Origin: Sphingomonas sp. Leaf230
GTDB lineage: Bacteria; Pseudomonadota; Alphaproteobacteria; Sphingomonadales; Sphingomonadaceae
Length of the DNA stretch: 64,000 nucleotides
Assembly: GCF_001421745.1 (NCBI RefSeq)
Contig: NZ_LMKW01000009.1
Span: 62,001-126,000, forward strand
Direction: 5' to 3'
Part shown: in pieces, positions 9,299-17,405 of the stretch
How positions within the stretch are numbered: the first letter of the stretch is position 1
Layout of the letters: each line of letters begins with the position of its first letter
Notes under the pieces: generated by a model
The model's input: only the letters and a program-made list of their open reading frames with translations
Told to the model about the DNA's origin: nothing
The model's database searches: none
Position numbers and translations under genes: made by a program

Positions 9299-11524
9299 TC
9301 AGATGCGCCGCGTCCCCCGGCAACCAGGATACCGGCTGCATCCCCAGAATGCATTACCGGCATTCGGACCCCGTCGTGCCGTCCGCCTAACCATGCTCGA
9401 GCCGCAACTTGGACATTGGAGGGAGGCAGACGTTGGGGTGCTCTTTGCTATGGCCGACGCGGAGGTGGTCGACGTCGTGGTTGCCTTCTGCCCGAACTGG
9501 TGCGGGCGAGGTATGCCGATAGGACGGGGGAAGATCGGTTGCGTCGAAGATCCGATCTGCGGGATCTGAGTGGCCGCTGGCACCGCCCGGCCCAGATGCA
9601 CGAGGTCCGCCTCTGCCTGCGTTCTCGTTCGCCAGAGTGCCGCGAGCTCAGGTGATGGAACCTGCTGCTCTGCAACTACGTCGGCCGCCAACTTGGCTAA
9701 CCGGGTGGGGCCGGCCTCAAGCTGGTTCCTGAGTTTGCCTGCTTTGGCAGTGATGTCGGCGCGTATAAAGGCGGCGCGTTGTACGTCAGCCGCATTGGGT
9801 TTCGGATCATAGCGGAAGCGTCCCTCAAGACGGCGGCGCCATTCGAGCAGCGGTTGGCTGTTGATCGGACCGAAACCAGGCACCCTGAGAAGCCTGGTCG
9901 AGCCGACTTCCGCGGCTGTTTCAATGCCGTAGGAAGCCAGCGTGGCGATCTTGCCGGCTCCGATGCCTTTGAAGTGCGTGCGGCGGATCTGGAACTGTTC
10001 GAGCCAGGCCCTGAGTTGGGCGGCGCGCCTGGTTCCTTCATCTACGGCAAGACGTTGGCGTTCCTCGGTCGCGAGCGCCTCGTACTGCGATCTGGCCTCC
10101 GCCAATTCAGCCTTCAGGGCGTCGAACCGGGCAGGGCCTCTGGTCGAGCGCCACTGGCCCAAGGCCTGTGCCCATGCCTGATCAGCTTTCTGAAAGCCGC
10201 CGGTGAAACTTCTTTCGTCTCCATGCCCGAGAAGCTGCGCGAACCCAAACCACGCGACTGCGGCCCAAGCTGGCCAGATCATCGCGGCCACGTAGATTAT
10301 TGCGGCAGCGGCGGCCAACGACACCAGCCCCACCAGCTTTCTTTGAACCCTCGCATTCTTGGCGGCTTTCGCCCCCACGCTTGGACCTGAGTCCTGAGTC
10401 GCCATGGTTGGCTTCGTGGCCGGTGGTGGTGGCGTGACGCGATCAATCGTCCGCCAGACCGCCAATAAGTCGAAGGCATCGGTCCAGTTCGCGGTTGAGG
10501 GAGCTTCGCCGACGGCAAGCGGCGGTGGCACGAATAGTTCGATACCCAACTCGTCGCGCATGCGACACCAAGGGCACGGCCCTGCGATGGCCGGAAAGTG
10601 GTGGATCGGATCGCGTCCGCAGGGACGAAGTTGCTTCTGCAACCCGGTCAATAGGTTGACCCAGACTGCGGCACTCGGCCGGCCCGCCCGCCCGGTAGCG
10701 GAAAAGGACTGTTCGAATGCCGATCCCATCTCCTTCGGGAGGAAGTCGAGCGCTGGGACCGAAGGGGGAGGGCTCATGTCCCGACTGTCGAGCGAGCTGT
10801 AGGCGAAACGGTGTTCGCTGATCGCTCGCTCGAGCTGCATGTCTCCTTCTTTGTACGTGCCGCTGAAAGGGTGCCGTCCCATCCAAAGCAGCTGGAAGAT
10901 CACCACCGCCAATGCGAATGTGTCGTGGTCCTGCGTCCGGATCACGTCCTTGAGCGGCCGATTCTGTATTTCAGGAGCGGTATATTCGGGCTTGCCCACC
11001 TCGCACGCGAAGCGGCGGCCGCCGTGCTCGACCTGAAATGAGTCCGCGTCGATGAGGGCGACGACGCCCTTTTCCGTGATCAGAACGCCGGATTCGTTGA
11101 CGTCGCCGATCACGCATCCGGCTTCATGGACGGAGGCCATCGCCTTGGCGACGTTGAGGGCGACGTGAACAAGGAAGCGGAAGTCGGCGGCGGGGAAGTG
11201 GCGCTTGCGTGCGATCGGCTTGTACAGCTGATAGAGAGGCTTCGCCTTGGCAATTCGGCGCATGAGGAAGCCAGCGAAGCGGCCGCCAGGATCCAATACC
11301 AGTGCGGTCGGATAGGCGACGAAACGAGATCCCTCGGACAGTGCCGCGTCCAGCATGGCCTTCACTTTGGATTCCCGGTCGGGTGCCTTGCCACCCGTGT
11401 AGAGCTTGGCGACCAGTCCGTCGTCTCCGCGAACAGCCCAGACGTCGCCTTCGCCGCCGCGGCCTACCAGTTCACCTAGGGGAAGCGGTGATCGGTTGGC
11501 GCTCAGAACCGTAGGTGGGGTCAT
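9299..11524 (-). CDS. TerY-P system protein kinase with zinc ribbons, TM segment and helix-hairpin-helix
   Basis: 741 aa, the third gene of a TerY-P triad. The N-terminal protein-kinase-like domain has a Gly-rich loop (LVGRGGEGDVW) and an ATP-binding lysine in LVAKLYTG. The catalytic loop GCVIGDVNESGVLI and the metal-binding LIDADSF replace HRD and DFG, as is usual for this bacterial kinase family. A Cys/His cluster (PCPWC) follows. Next come a hydrophobic segment (about residues 405-440, LVSLAAAAAIIYVAAMIWP), a coiled-coil-like region and an HhH motif (LLRVPGFGPINSQ). The C-terminal zinc finger is of topoisomerase type (CPSCGSSM...WGCSRYPGC). It overlaps the phosphatase gene by 4 bp (ATGA). 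Known TerY-P systems are linked to stress and phage responses. The substrate is unknown. Confidence 0.88.
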   Translation of the reverse strand: MTPPTVLSANRSPLPLGELVGRGGEGDVWAVRGDDGLVAKLYTGGKAPDRESKVKAMLDAALSEGSRFVAYPTALVLDPGGRFAGFLMRRIAKAKPLYQLYKPIARKRHFPAADFRFLVHVALNVAKAMASVHEAGCVIGDVNESGVLITEKGVVALIDADSFQVEHGGRRFACEVGKPEYTAPEIQNRPLKDVIRTQDHDTFALAVVIFQLLWMGRHPFSGTYKEGDMQLERAISEHRFAYSSLDSRDMSPPPSVPALDFLPKEMGSAFEQSFSATGRAGRPSAAVWVNLLTGLQKQLRPCGRDPIHHFPAIAGPCPWCRMRDELGIELFVPPPLAVGEAPSTANWTDAFDLLAVWRTIDRVTPPPPATKPTMATQDSGPSVGAKAAKNARVQRKLVGLVSLAAAAAIIYVAAMIWPAWAAVAWFGFAQLLGHGDERSFTGGFQKADQAWAQALGQWRSTRGPARFDALKAELAEARSQYEALATEERQRLAVDEGTRRAAQLRAWLEQFQIRRTHFKGIGAGKIATLASYGIETAAEVGSTRLLRVPGFGPINSQPLLEWRRRLEGRFRYDPKPNAADVQRAAFIRADITAKAGKLRNQLEAGPTRLAKLAADVVAEQQVPSPELAALWRTRTQAEADLVHLGRAVPAATQIPQIGSSTQPIFPRPIGIPRPHQFGQKATTTSTTSASAIAKSTPTSASLQCPSCGSSMVRRTARRGPNAGNAFWGCSRYPGCRGTRRI

Positions 11525-12261
11525 GCGCGCCGGGCCAGTACGATCGTCTTGTCGTCATCTGTTCTGGAGCAGACGCTCTGCGAAGCGAGATAACTGCGCA
11601 GCATTGCACTGACGTCCGGTGATCGACCGGTCGTGGTGCGGGCAGCCAGGGGCCGCATCATCCCCTCGAAGAAGGGCACGTGCACGCGTTCGTCGGCAAA
11701 CGACAACGCGAGACGCTCCAAGCCGTCGGTAAGCGCGGCTATCTCGTCAACGGAGTGTCCCAATCGCGTAACGCGCAGCTTGGCACCGCCGTCGTCAGTA
11801 ACGAAGAACGTGGTTCCTGCGAACTCGCCCGCATCGGGCCACGATCCGACTTGCCAACGCCCCTCGTGCCGTATGGCGGCGGCACCATCCCCGACATGCA
11901 TGATGAGGGTGTCCACGGGTCCCGCGATGATGACGACGGCGGTCGCCGCGAAGTCGCGCATGGCGGCCGACTGGCTGGCCGCCACATGGGCGATCCTGTC
12001 GCGCACCCGGTCGAGTATCTGCGTCAGCGCGTCGTCGTCGAGATCACGTGCCGACCGAACCCCAGCCGCCAGCTCGGTGGCTAGGGTGCGGCATACCAGC
12101 ACCGCTCCCTCTCCGCCGCGAGCTGCGCTCCCTGCACCGTCGGACGCTATCGCGATCAGTGTCCCGTCAACCTCCAGACATCGATGTGCGTCCTGACACC
12201 TGATGCCGGTGCGAAGATGGGAACTACCGATCGCCGAAGCGCATGCCCATGACCAAGGCAT
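11521..12261 (-). CDS. TerY-P system PP2C-type Ser/Thr phosphatase
   Basis: 246 aa, PP2C family. Metal-binding motifs are recognisable: CQDAH near the N-terminus, SDGAGSA (the DGMGG position), FAATAVV, and HVGDGAAAI. The length matches a lone catalytic domain without membrane anchor. It lies between the vWA gene (3-nt gap, stop TGA then TCC then ATG) and the kinase gene (4-bp overlap), so the three are almost certainly cotranscribed and translationally coupled. It probably reverses phosphorylation by the kinase on the vWA protein or on a client it scaffolds. That is inference from the family. Confidence 0.9.
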   Translation of the reverse strand: MPWSWACASAIGSSHLRTGIRCQDAHRCLEVDGTLIAIASDGAGSAARGGEGAVLVCRTLATELAAGVRSARDLDDDALTQILDRVRDRIAHVAASQSAAMRDFAATAVVIIAGPVDTLIMHVGDGAAAIRHEGRWQVGSWPDAGEFAGTTFFVTDDGGAKLRVTRLGHSVDEIAALTDGLERLALSFADERVHVPFFEGMMRPLAARTTTGRSPDVSAMLRSYLASQSVCSRTDDDKTIVLARRA

Positions 12262-12264
12262 GGA

Positions 12265-12945
12265 TCAACCCGCCACGGCCCACCCGTCCGGCGCGGTCGG
12301 ATTAACGAGCGCGACCTGATCCGACGTCTGCGAATGCGATACCGAGCTCAGTGATGACGAAAGCCAGCTGAACAGTTCGCGGAAGGCCAGCCCTTTGAGC
12401 TTCAGCGGTGCCCGGACGGAAAGCGATCGTAGCGCGTTGAAGTCCGCGCCTTCGACGCCAACGGCGTAGAACATGAACTCCTTGCGATCCTCGCCGGTCG
12501 CGACGGCCGCCCTTGCATTCTCCACGCTGTCGGTTGGTGCGCCGTCCGTGATCACGAAAATCCATGGACGATAGTAGTTGATCCCGTTCGCGCGATACGC
12601 GCCCTTGCGCGCGCGGAGCATGGAGATGCCTTGCTCGATCGCCGCTCCCATGGGCGTTGCCCCTCCCACGGTAAGATGGGGGGCAGCGAACTGATGTGCG
12701 GAAGTGAAATCGGTAACGACGGCGACGGGACCAAACGTCACGATGGCGACCTCGACGCGGCTCGCCGCCAGCTCGTCCTGGTTGAGTTCGTCCCGAAATG
12801 CCTGGAGGCCGAGGTTCAGTTCGTCGATCGGGCGACCACCCATCGACCCTGATGTATCCAGCAGCAGAATGACCGGGCACCGCGGTTCGGGATTTTCGGC
12901 GAATTCGACGGCCGAAAACTCCGTCTGTTCAAAATCGTTCGTCAT
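12265..12945 (-). CDS. TerY-like vWA-domain protein
   Basis: 226 aa, one von Willebrand factor A domain. The MIDAS is complete: [11 protein letters not shown] (DxSxS), GGATPMG (Thr) and ITDGAPTD (Asp). The gene leads the triad vWA, PP2C, kinase and gives the set its TerY-P identity. A G-rich stretch (GGGGTGGG) lies before the ATG. No tellurite-resistance terBCDE genes are visible nearby, so this is the stand-alone TerY-P form. Confidence 0.9.
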   Translation of the reverse strand: MTNDFEQTEFSAVEFAENPEPRCPVILLLDTSGSMGGRPIDELNLGLQAFRDELNQDELAASRVEVAIVTFGPVAVVTDFTSAHQFAAPHLTVGGATPMGAAIEQGISMLRARKGAYRANGINYYRPWIFVITDGAPTDSVENARAAVATGEDRKEFMFYAVGVEGADFNALRSLSVRAPLKLKGLAFRELFSWLSSSLSSVSHSQTSDQVALVNPTAPDGWAVAG

Positions 12946-12994
12946 GACCCACCCCGTAACCGTCGAGTCGGATCCAATGCCACTGGCCGACCGA

Positions 12995-13177
12995 CTATGG
13001 CGAAGAGCCTAGTTTGCGATCGACGGGCGGCAAGTCAAAAAGACCCGCTGGTGACGATGGTCCTTCGTCGAGCGGGAAATCGCTCGTGTCGAACGGGTTG
13101 TTCGAAAGGGAATCGGGATTTCGCCCGATCCCTTTGTCGACGACGAACCCATCGTAGGCGGTTCGTCGAATTGCCAC
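12995..13177 (-). CDS. possible small protein upstream of the TerY-P triad
   Basis: A 60-aa acidic, Pro/Asp-rich frame (containing [14 protein letters not shown]) on the same strand, ending 49 bp before the vWA gene. It has no ribosome binding site that I can point to and no recognisable domain, and third-position GC is only moderate. It could be a real short gene of the operon or chance. Confidence 0.25.
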   Translation of the reverse strand: MAIRRTAYDGFVVDKGIGRNPDSLSNNPFDTSDFPLDEGPSSPAGLFDLPPVDRKLGSSP

Positions 13178-13189
13178 TCTTCGTTCTTT

Positions 13190-13639
13190 CTATGCGGCAA
13201 TCGAACCGTGTGGATCGAGCACGAACTTGGCCGCCATGCCCTTGTCGAATTCGTCGTAGCCCTTGGCTGCGTCTTCCAGCCTCAACACCTGCGCATTCAC
13301 GATCTTCGCGATCGGCAAACGATCGTAGAGCAAGGCTTGCATGAGCTGGCGATTGTACTTCAGCACTGGCGTTTGTCCGGTATGAAGGCTGTGCGATTTA
13401 GCCCAGCCAAGGCCGAGCCGAAGGCTGAGGTTGCCGCTTTTGGCGGCTTCGTCATGCGATCCTGGATCGGCCGTGACGTAAAGGCCCGGGATGCCGATCG
13501 AGCCCGCAGCGCGTGTGATCTCCATCATCTGATTGAGCACGACAGCCGGCTGCTCGGTCCCACCGTGTCCGACCGCCTCGAACCCGACGCAATCGATCGC
13601 GGAGTCGACTTCGGGTATCCGGCGGCCGACTGGCGCCGC
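13190..13639 (-). pseudogene. glutathione-independent formaldehyde dehydrogenase, 3' fragment
   Basis: About 145 C-terminal codons of the zinc-dependent FdhA-type dehydrogenase (normally about 400 aa) are present: IPEVDSAIDCVGFEAVGHGG, then GIPGLYVTADPGSHDEAAK, LSLRLGLGWAKSHSLHTGQT and FVLDPHG at the end. The catalytic zinc and NAD-binding regions upstream are gone. The reading is lost near 13640, only about 20 bp from the stop of the next gene, so the upstream gene probably replaced the 5' part. The remnant cannot be active. Confidence 0.8.
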
Positions 13640-13658
13640 CGGATATCGGACCCGGTGA

Positions 13659-14249
13659 TCAGGCGGCTTTGCGCAACCGCGAGGGCACCCGTTGCGATCG
13701 AGCTTTCGACTTGCCTCCGGCCATCTCGGCTGCGGCTATGGAGTCGATTAGGCCGGCGAGGTGCGCCGGGCCGATCAGACACCCCTCGAGCAGGAGGAAG
13801 GTCCCGATTGCTGAGACGTCGGTGAAGTACCATTTCAGGAACGCCTTCCGTAGCGACGCCGACTTGAAGCGATGTCGGATGATCTCGCTGTTTCGCGTGA
13901 CGAGCATCGCGAAGAGCGTGATATCCCGTGCGTCGTCGCCCTGGTTTAACATCACGGCACCGCATGCTTCGATCGCGTGTTCTGACCATGCCCGTCCGAT
14001 CTCGGCTTGGACCGCGTCGCGTCCCTGTCGCTCTGCGATATCGCGCCATGTCGACCACGACGGCCGCTGCTCGTTCAGCCAGACGCCGATCGATGCCAAT
14101 TCGTCGTCGGTTTTCGGCTGATACCACCAGAGCGGCAAGCGTTCCGGCCCGGACGATTTGTGTGTGGCGATCGTGGTCATCACGATGCGAGCCGCGCCGG
14201 CGCTGTTGTCGATCACGAAGATTGTTTGGTCGTTGTCGTTGATATGCAT
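13659..14249 (-). CDS. hypothetical protein, about 196 aa
   Basis: Unknown protein. I start it at the ATG giving MHINDNDQTIFV because AAGGA lies 8 nt upstream; an in-frame start at 14294 has no such site. The N-terminal third is beta-rich (TIFVIDNSAGAARIVMTTIA). The middle reads like a helical scaffold with a conserved-looking Trp-rich part (PLWWYQPKTDDE, RPSWSTWRDIAE). The C-terminus is basic. No transmembrane segment or catalytic motif is seen. It is isolated between a gene fragment and a 0.8-kb gap. Confidence 0.6.
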   Translation of the reverse strand: MHINDNDQTIFVIDNSAGAARIVMTTIATHKSSGPERLPLWWYQPKTDDELASIGVWLNEQRPSWSTWRDIAERQGRDAVQAEIGRAWSEHAIEACGAVMLNQGDDARDITLFAMLVTRNSEIIRHRFKSASLRKAFLKWYFTDVSAIGTFLLLEGCLIGPAHLAGLIDSIAAAEMAGGKSKARSQRVPSRLRKAA

Positions 14250-15060
14250 TCCGGTTTCCTTGGAGAAAAATGCCATGGCGAGTCCGTCCGACAACCCGAT
14301 TGCGGGTCGCGGTGTCGCAGGCGTTGAACGATGAAAAAAAGTCAGAATCTCCGCATTCGTGCACGAAGTCTTAACTTCTGGGTTTCTATGCTCGCTGGAG
14401 CGGCTGGTATGGATTAGATCCTGTTTTCCCCTCTTTCATGGAATTCAAGAAGACCGCTACTGCGGTAACTTAGGCGACTGCAGTCGCTCTTTGCGCGGCG
14501 GCTGAAGCCGCTTAGCTTTCGCGGGTCGGCCGCAATCCGACCGAGTCGTTGATCGCTCTGCCAGTCGCTACCGGAGTGGTTTGAAGGTCGCAGGTAGACC
14601 GCACGCAGGATACGGTTTGGCGCGGACGAAGCGTCGTTTTCCCGAACGCTAACTTTTCTTCGCATCTAATCCCATTCCATTGGTGGAGTATGTGCTTCCT
14701 GTTCCTCGGAGGCACTGCTGATGCGTCGATCTTGCAAGATTATGCATTCCCATTCCGATGGAAGGCAGGACTGTTGGACCTGACCCCGCCGGTATCGACA
14801 GACCGCGCAAGGTATCGGTTTCAGGTCGTCGCCCCGCACGGCGAACGAACATCTGTCTGGAGTTCATTGAAGACGTCGGTCGGCCCTGCGTCAGGAAGCA
14901 CCTCTTGGAACGAAGCCCGAAACGGAGGGTGGAGCATTTGTTCGCCCGCGCCCGGCACTCTGGGGGGAGGCGACACAGTGAGCACGCATGGCGCGACGTT
15001 CGAGGCTGATGGGGCGATCGGTGTTTCAAGGTTGGTGGGCTTCGATCGATTGGGTGAACG
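14250..15060. other. intergenic about 810 bp, no gene recognised
   Basis: Open frames exist on both strands (for example + 14690-15064 and - 14649-15365), but none resembles a protein and they run against each other. I find no tRNA, terminator or clear repeat. It may be decayed sequence next to the broken formaldehyde dehydrogenase. Confidence 0.35.
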
Positions 15061-16020
15061 ATGACCGAAGCCAAGCCCATTGAGCAACCGACGGTTCTGC
15101 CTCGAGACCTGAACGTCATCGTCGAGGGATTGCGACGTGCACGCCTTGATTCCGGAGGGGGCCATCCAAACCATGCCGAGCGAGGAGTTCGTTTCCCATC
15201 TCGGCAGGCTTTGGCTAGAATTCTGCGAGAGCTCGGCGCTGCGTTGTTTCCCCTTCGGCTCGGGCCACCTGAGCTAACTCCTGGCAACGAGAACCGTTGG
15301 GTCGAGGAGACGCTGGAAGCGACGCTTGCGCAACTGACCGCGCAGATCGCCCTCGAGATCCGCATCGTGCATCCGTGGATCGATAGCGTTGAAGAAGGGG
15401 AGCGGGCGGACCGGATCGTTGGCTCATTCGCGGCCGCCCTGCCGAGCCTGCGGCGCGCGCTGGCTCAAGACATCGCGGCAGGATACGCCGATGATCCCGC
15501 CGCGCGCAGCGTTGACGAGGTACTGTTGTCCTACCCGTCGGTTGCGGCGATCATACACCACCGGCTTGCACATCGTCTGCATGCACTCGGGGCTGAGCTC
15601 GTTGCGCGCGTGATCGCCGAAGTCGCGCATGGGGAGACGGGCATCGACATTCATCCAGGGGCGCTGATCGGAAGCAGCTTCTTCATCGATCATGGCACCG
15701 GCATCGTAATCGGTGAGACTGCTGTAATCGGCGATCGGGTCCGAATGTATCAGGGTGTGACTTTGGGTGGAGAGCCATCGGTAACGGGCACTGCGCGCGA
15801 TGTGGGGGAGGCCTTCGTGCGACGGCACCCGACGATCGAGGACGACGTGGTGATCTTCCCAGGGGCGGTCCTGCTCGGCCCGATCACGATCGGCGCGCGT
15901 TCGCGGATCGGAGGCAACGTCTGGTTGCGAAGCGACGTACCCGCCGATCACGTCGTCGAAGTACCGGAACCGCGGATCCTTCCGAGGACTTCGGTCGAAC
16001 TTTTGGAGTACAAGGATTGA
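15061..16020 (+). CDS. cysE: serine O-acetyltransferase (CysE/EpsC-like)
   Basis: 319 aa. It makes O-acetyl-L-serine from serine and acetyl-CoA, the carbon acceptor for sulfide in cysteine synthesis. The C-terminal half is the left-handed beta-helix with the family signature (GIDIHPGALIGSSFFIDHGT, then GIVIGETAVIGDRVRMYQGV). The N-terminal 150 residues are the helical domain of the longer SAT/EpsC type. Its stop overlaps the TTG start of the following flavin monooxygenase (TTGA). That pairing suggests an organosulfur-assimilation role rather than the general housekeeping cysE. Which physiological source is used cannot be told. Confidence 0.9.
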   Translation: MTEAKPIEQPTVLPRDLNVIVEGLRRARLDSGGGHPNHAERGVRFPSRQALARILRELGAALFPLRLGPPELTPGNENRWVEETLEATLAQLTAQIALEIRIVHPWIDSVEEGERADRIVGSFAAALPSLRRALAQDIAAGYADDPAARSVDEVLLSYPSVAAIIHHRLAHRLHALGAELVARVIAEVAHGETGIDIHPGALIGSSFFIDHGTGIVIGETAVIGDRVRMYQGVTLGGEPSVTGTARDVGEAFVRRHPTIEDDVVIFPGAVLLGPITIGARSRIGGNVWLRSDVPADHVVEVPEPRILPRTSVELLEYKD

Positions 16021-17339
16021 GCCAGCAGCAATTGCACCTAGGTGCCTTCATGCGTCCGGTCAGCATTCACACCGGCGCTTGGCGTTATCCCGGCGCGTAT
16101 CCGGATGCCAATTTCAATTTCCGCCATCTGAAGCATTTTGCTCAGCGATTGGAAGCGGCGAAGTTCGACGCGTTCTTCATGGCGGACCACCTCGCGGTGC
16201 TCGACATGCCGGTGAACGCCCTGAAGCGCAGCCATACGGTGACGTCGTTCGAACCGTTCACCTTGCTGTCGGCGTTGGCGGCGGTGACCGAGCGGATCGG
16301 CTTGGTCGCGACCGCGTCGACGACGTTCGACGAAGCCTATCACATCGCCCGCCGGTTCGCGTCGCTCGATCACATCAGCGAGGGACGGGCAGGGTGGAAC
16401 ATCGTCACAACCGCCAATCCCGACGCAGCGCTCAATTTCGGGTATGAAGGTCAGATGGACCACGACGCGCGCTATCTCCGCGCACGCGAATTCTACGATG
16501 TGGTGACAGGGCTCTGGGACAGCTTCGCCGACGACGCCTTCATCCGCGACGTCGATCGAGGCATCTATTTCGACCCCGAACGTATGCATGTCCTTGATCA
16601 CAAGGGTACGGATCTCTCGGTGCGCGGACCGCTCAACATCGCCCGTCCGGTGCAGGGCTGGCCGGTCATCGTCCAGGCCGGTTCGTCGGAGCCTGGCCGC
16701 CAGCTTGCCGCCGAAACTGCGGAAGTCGTGTTCGCGGCAGAACCGACGCTCGAGTCCGGAAGACGCTTCTATGCGGATGTGAAGGGTCGGACGAGGGCCG
16801 TCGGGCGCAACCCCGATCATCTGAAGATATTGCCTGCCGCGTTCGTCGTGGTCGCGGATACGATCGCCGAAGCAAAGGCGCAGCGCGCCCATCTTGATAG
16901 CCTGGTCCATTACGATAGCGGCATCGGGTCGCTGAACGGCATGCTCGGCTATGACGTATCCGGCTTCGATCCCGACGGCCCGCTGCCCGAGATCCCCGAA
17001 ACGAACGCCAGCAAGAGCGCTCGTGAGCGCATGATCCGTCTCGCTCGTGACGAGAAGCTGACCATTCGTCAGCTTGCGCAAAAAGCGGGCAGCTACGCTG
17101 GGCTGGCGTTCGTCGGTACGCCCGCATCGATCGCGGACGAAATGGAACAGTGGCTCGGGGTCGGTTCGGACGGCTTCAACATCATGTTTCCATGGCTGCC
17201 GGGTGGTCTCGATGCGTTCGTGGACGGCGTCGTGCCCGAGTTGCAGCGGCGCGGGCTGTTCCGGAGCGAATATGAGGGCACGACGCTGCGGGATCATCTT
17301 GGGCTACCGAGGCCCGAAAACCGCTTCTTCCCAGAATGA
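16017..17339 (+). CDS. LLM-class flavin-dependent monooxygenase (NtaA/SnaA/DszA family)
   Basis: 440 aa, matching the usual 430-460 aa of NtaA/SnaA/DszA/SfnG-like two-component FMNH2 monooxygenases. Family features include the N-terminal LGAFMRPVSIHTGAWRYPGA, FDAFFMADHLAV, HISEGRAGWNIVTTANPDAA and PVIVQAGSSEPGRQLAAE. The TTG start at 16017 overlaps the cysE stop, with AAGGA immediately upstream. Members oxidise organosulfur compounds, aminopolycarboxylates or related substrates with a partner flavin reductase, which is not in this window. The pairing with cysE favours release of sulfite from an organosulfur compound. Confidence 0.88.
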   Translation: MSQQQLHLGAFMRPVSIHTGAWRYPGAYPDANFNFRHLKHFAQRLEAAKFDAFFMADHLAVLDMPVNALKRSHTVTSFEPFTLLSALAAVTERIGLVATASTTFDEAYHIARRFASLDHISEGRAGWNIVTTANPDAALNFGYEGQMDHDARYLRAREFYDVVTGLWDSFADDAFIRDVDRGIYFDPERMHVLDHKGTDLSVRGPLNIARPVQGWPVIVQAGSSEPGRQLAAETAEVVFAAEPTLESGRRFYADVKGRTRAVGRNPDHLKILPAAFVVVADTIAEAKAQRAHLDSLVHYDSGIGSLNGMLGYDVSGFDPDGPLPEIPETNASKSARERMIRLARDEKLTIRQLAQKAGSYAGLAFVGTPASIADEMEQWLGVGSDGFNIMFPWLPGGLDAFVDGVVPELQRRGLFRSEYEGTTLRDHLGLPRPENRFFPE

Positions 17340-17405
17340 ATCTCGACATGCGCCCGGTAGGCGCTTCACTGACCCAGAGGTTCGTGAAACGATCCGGTTG
17401 CCAAA

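Noticed and set aside
14649..15365. open frames on both strands before cysE
   Set aside because: They oppose each other, have no ribosome binding site or recognisable domain, and one runs into cysE antisense.
16038..17297. 419-codon minus-strand open frame opposite the flavin monooxygenase
   Set aside because: The plus-strand product matches a known family along its whole length; the antisense one matches nothing.
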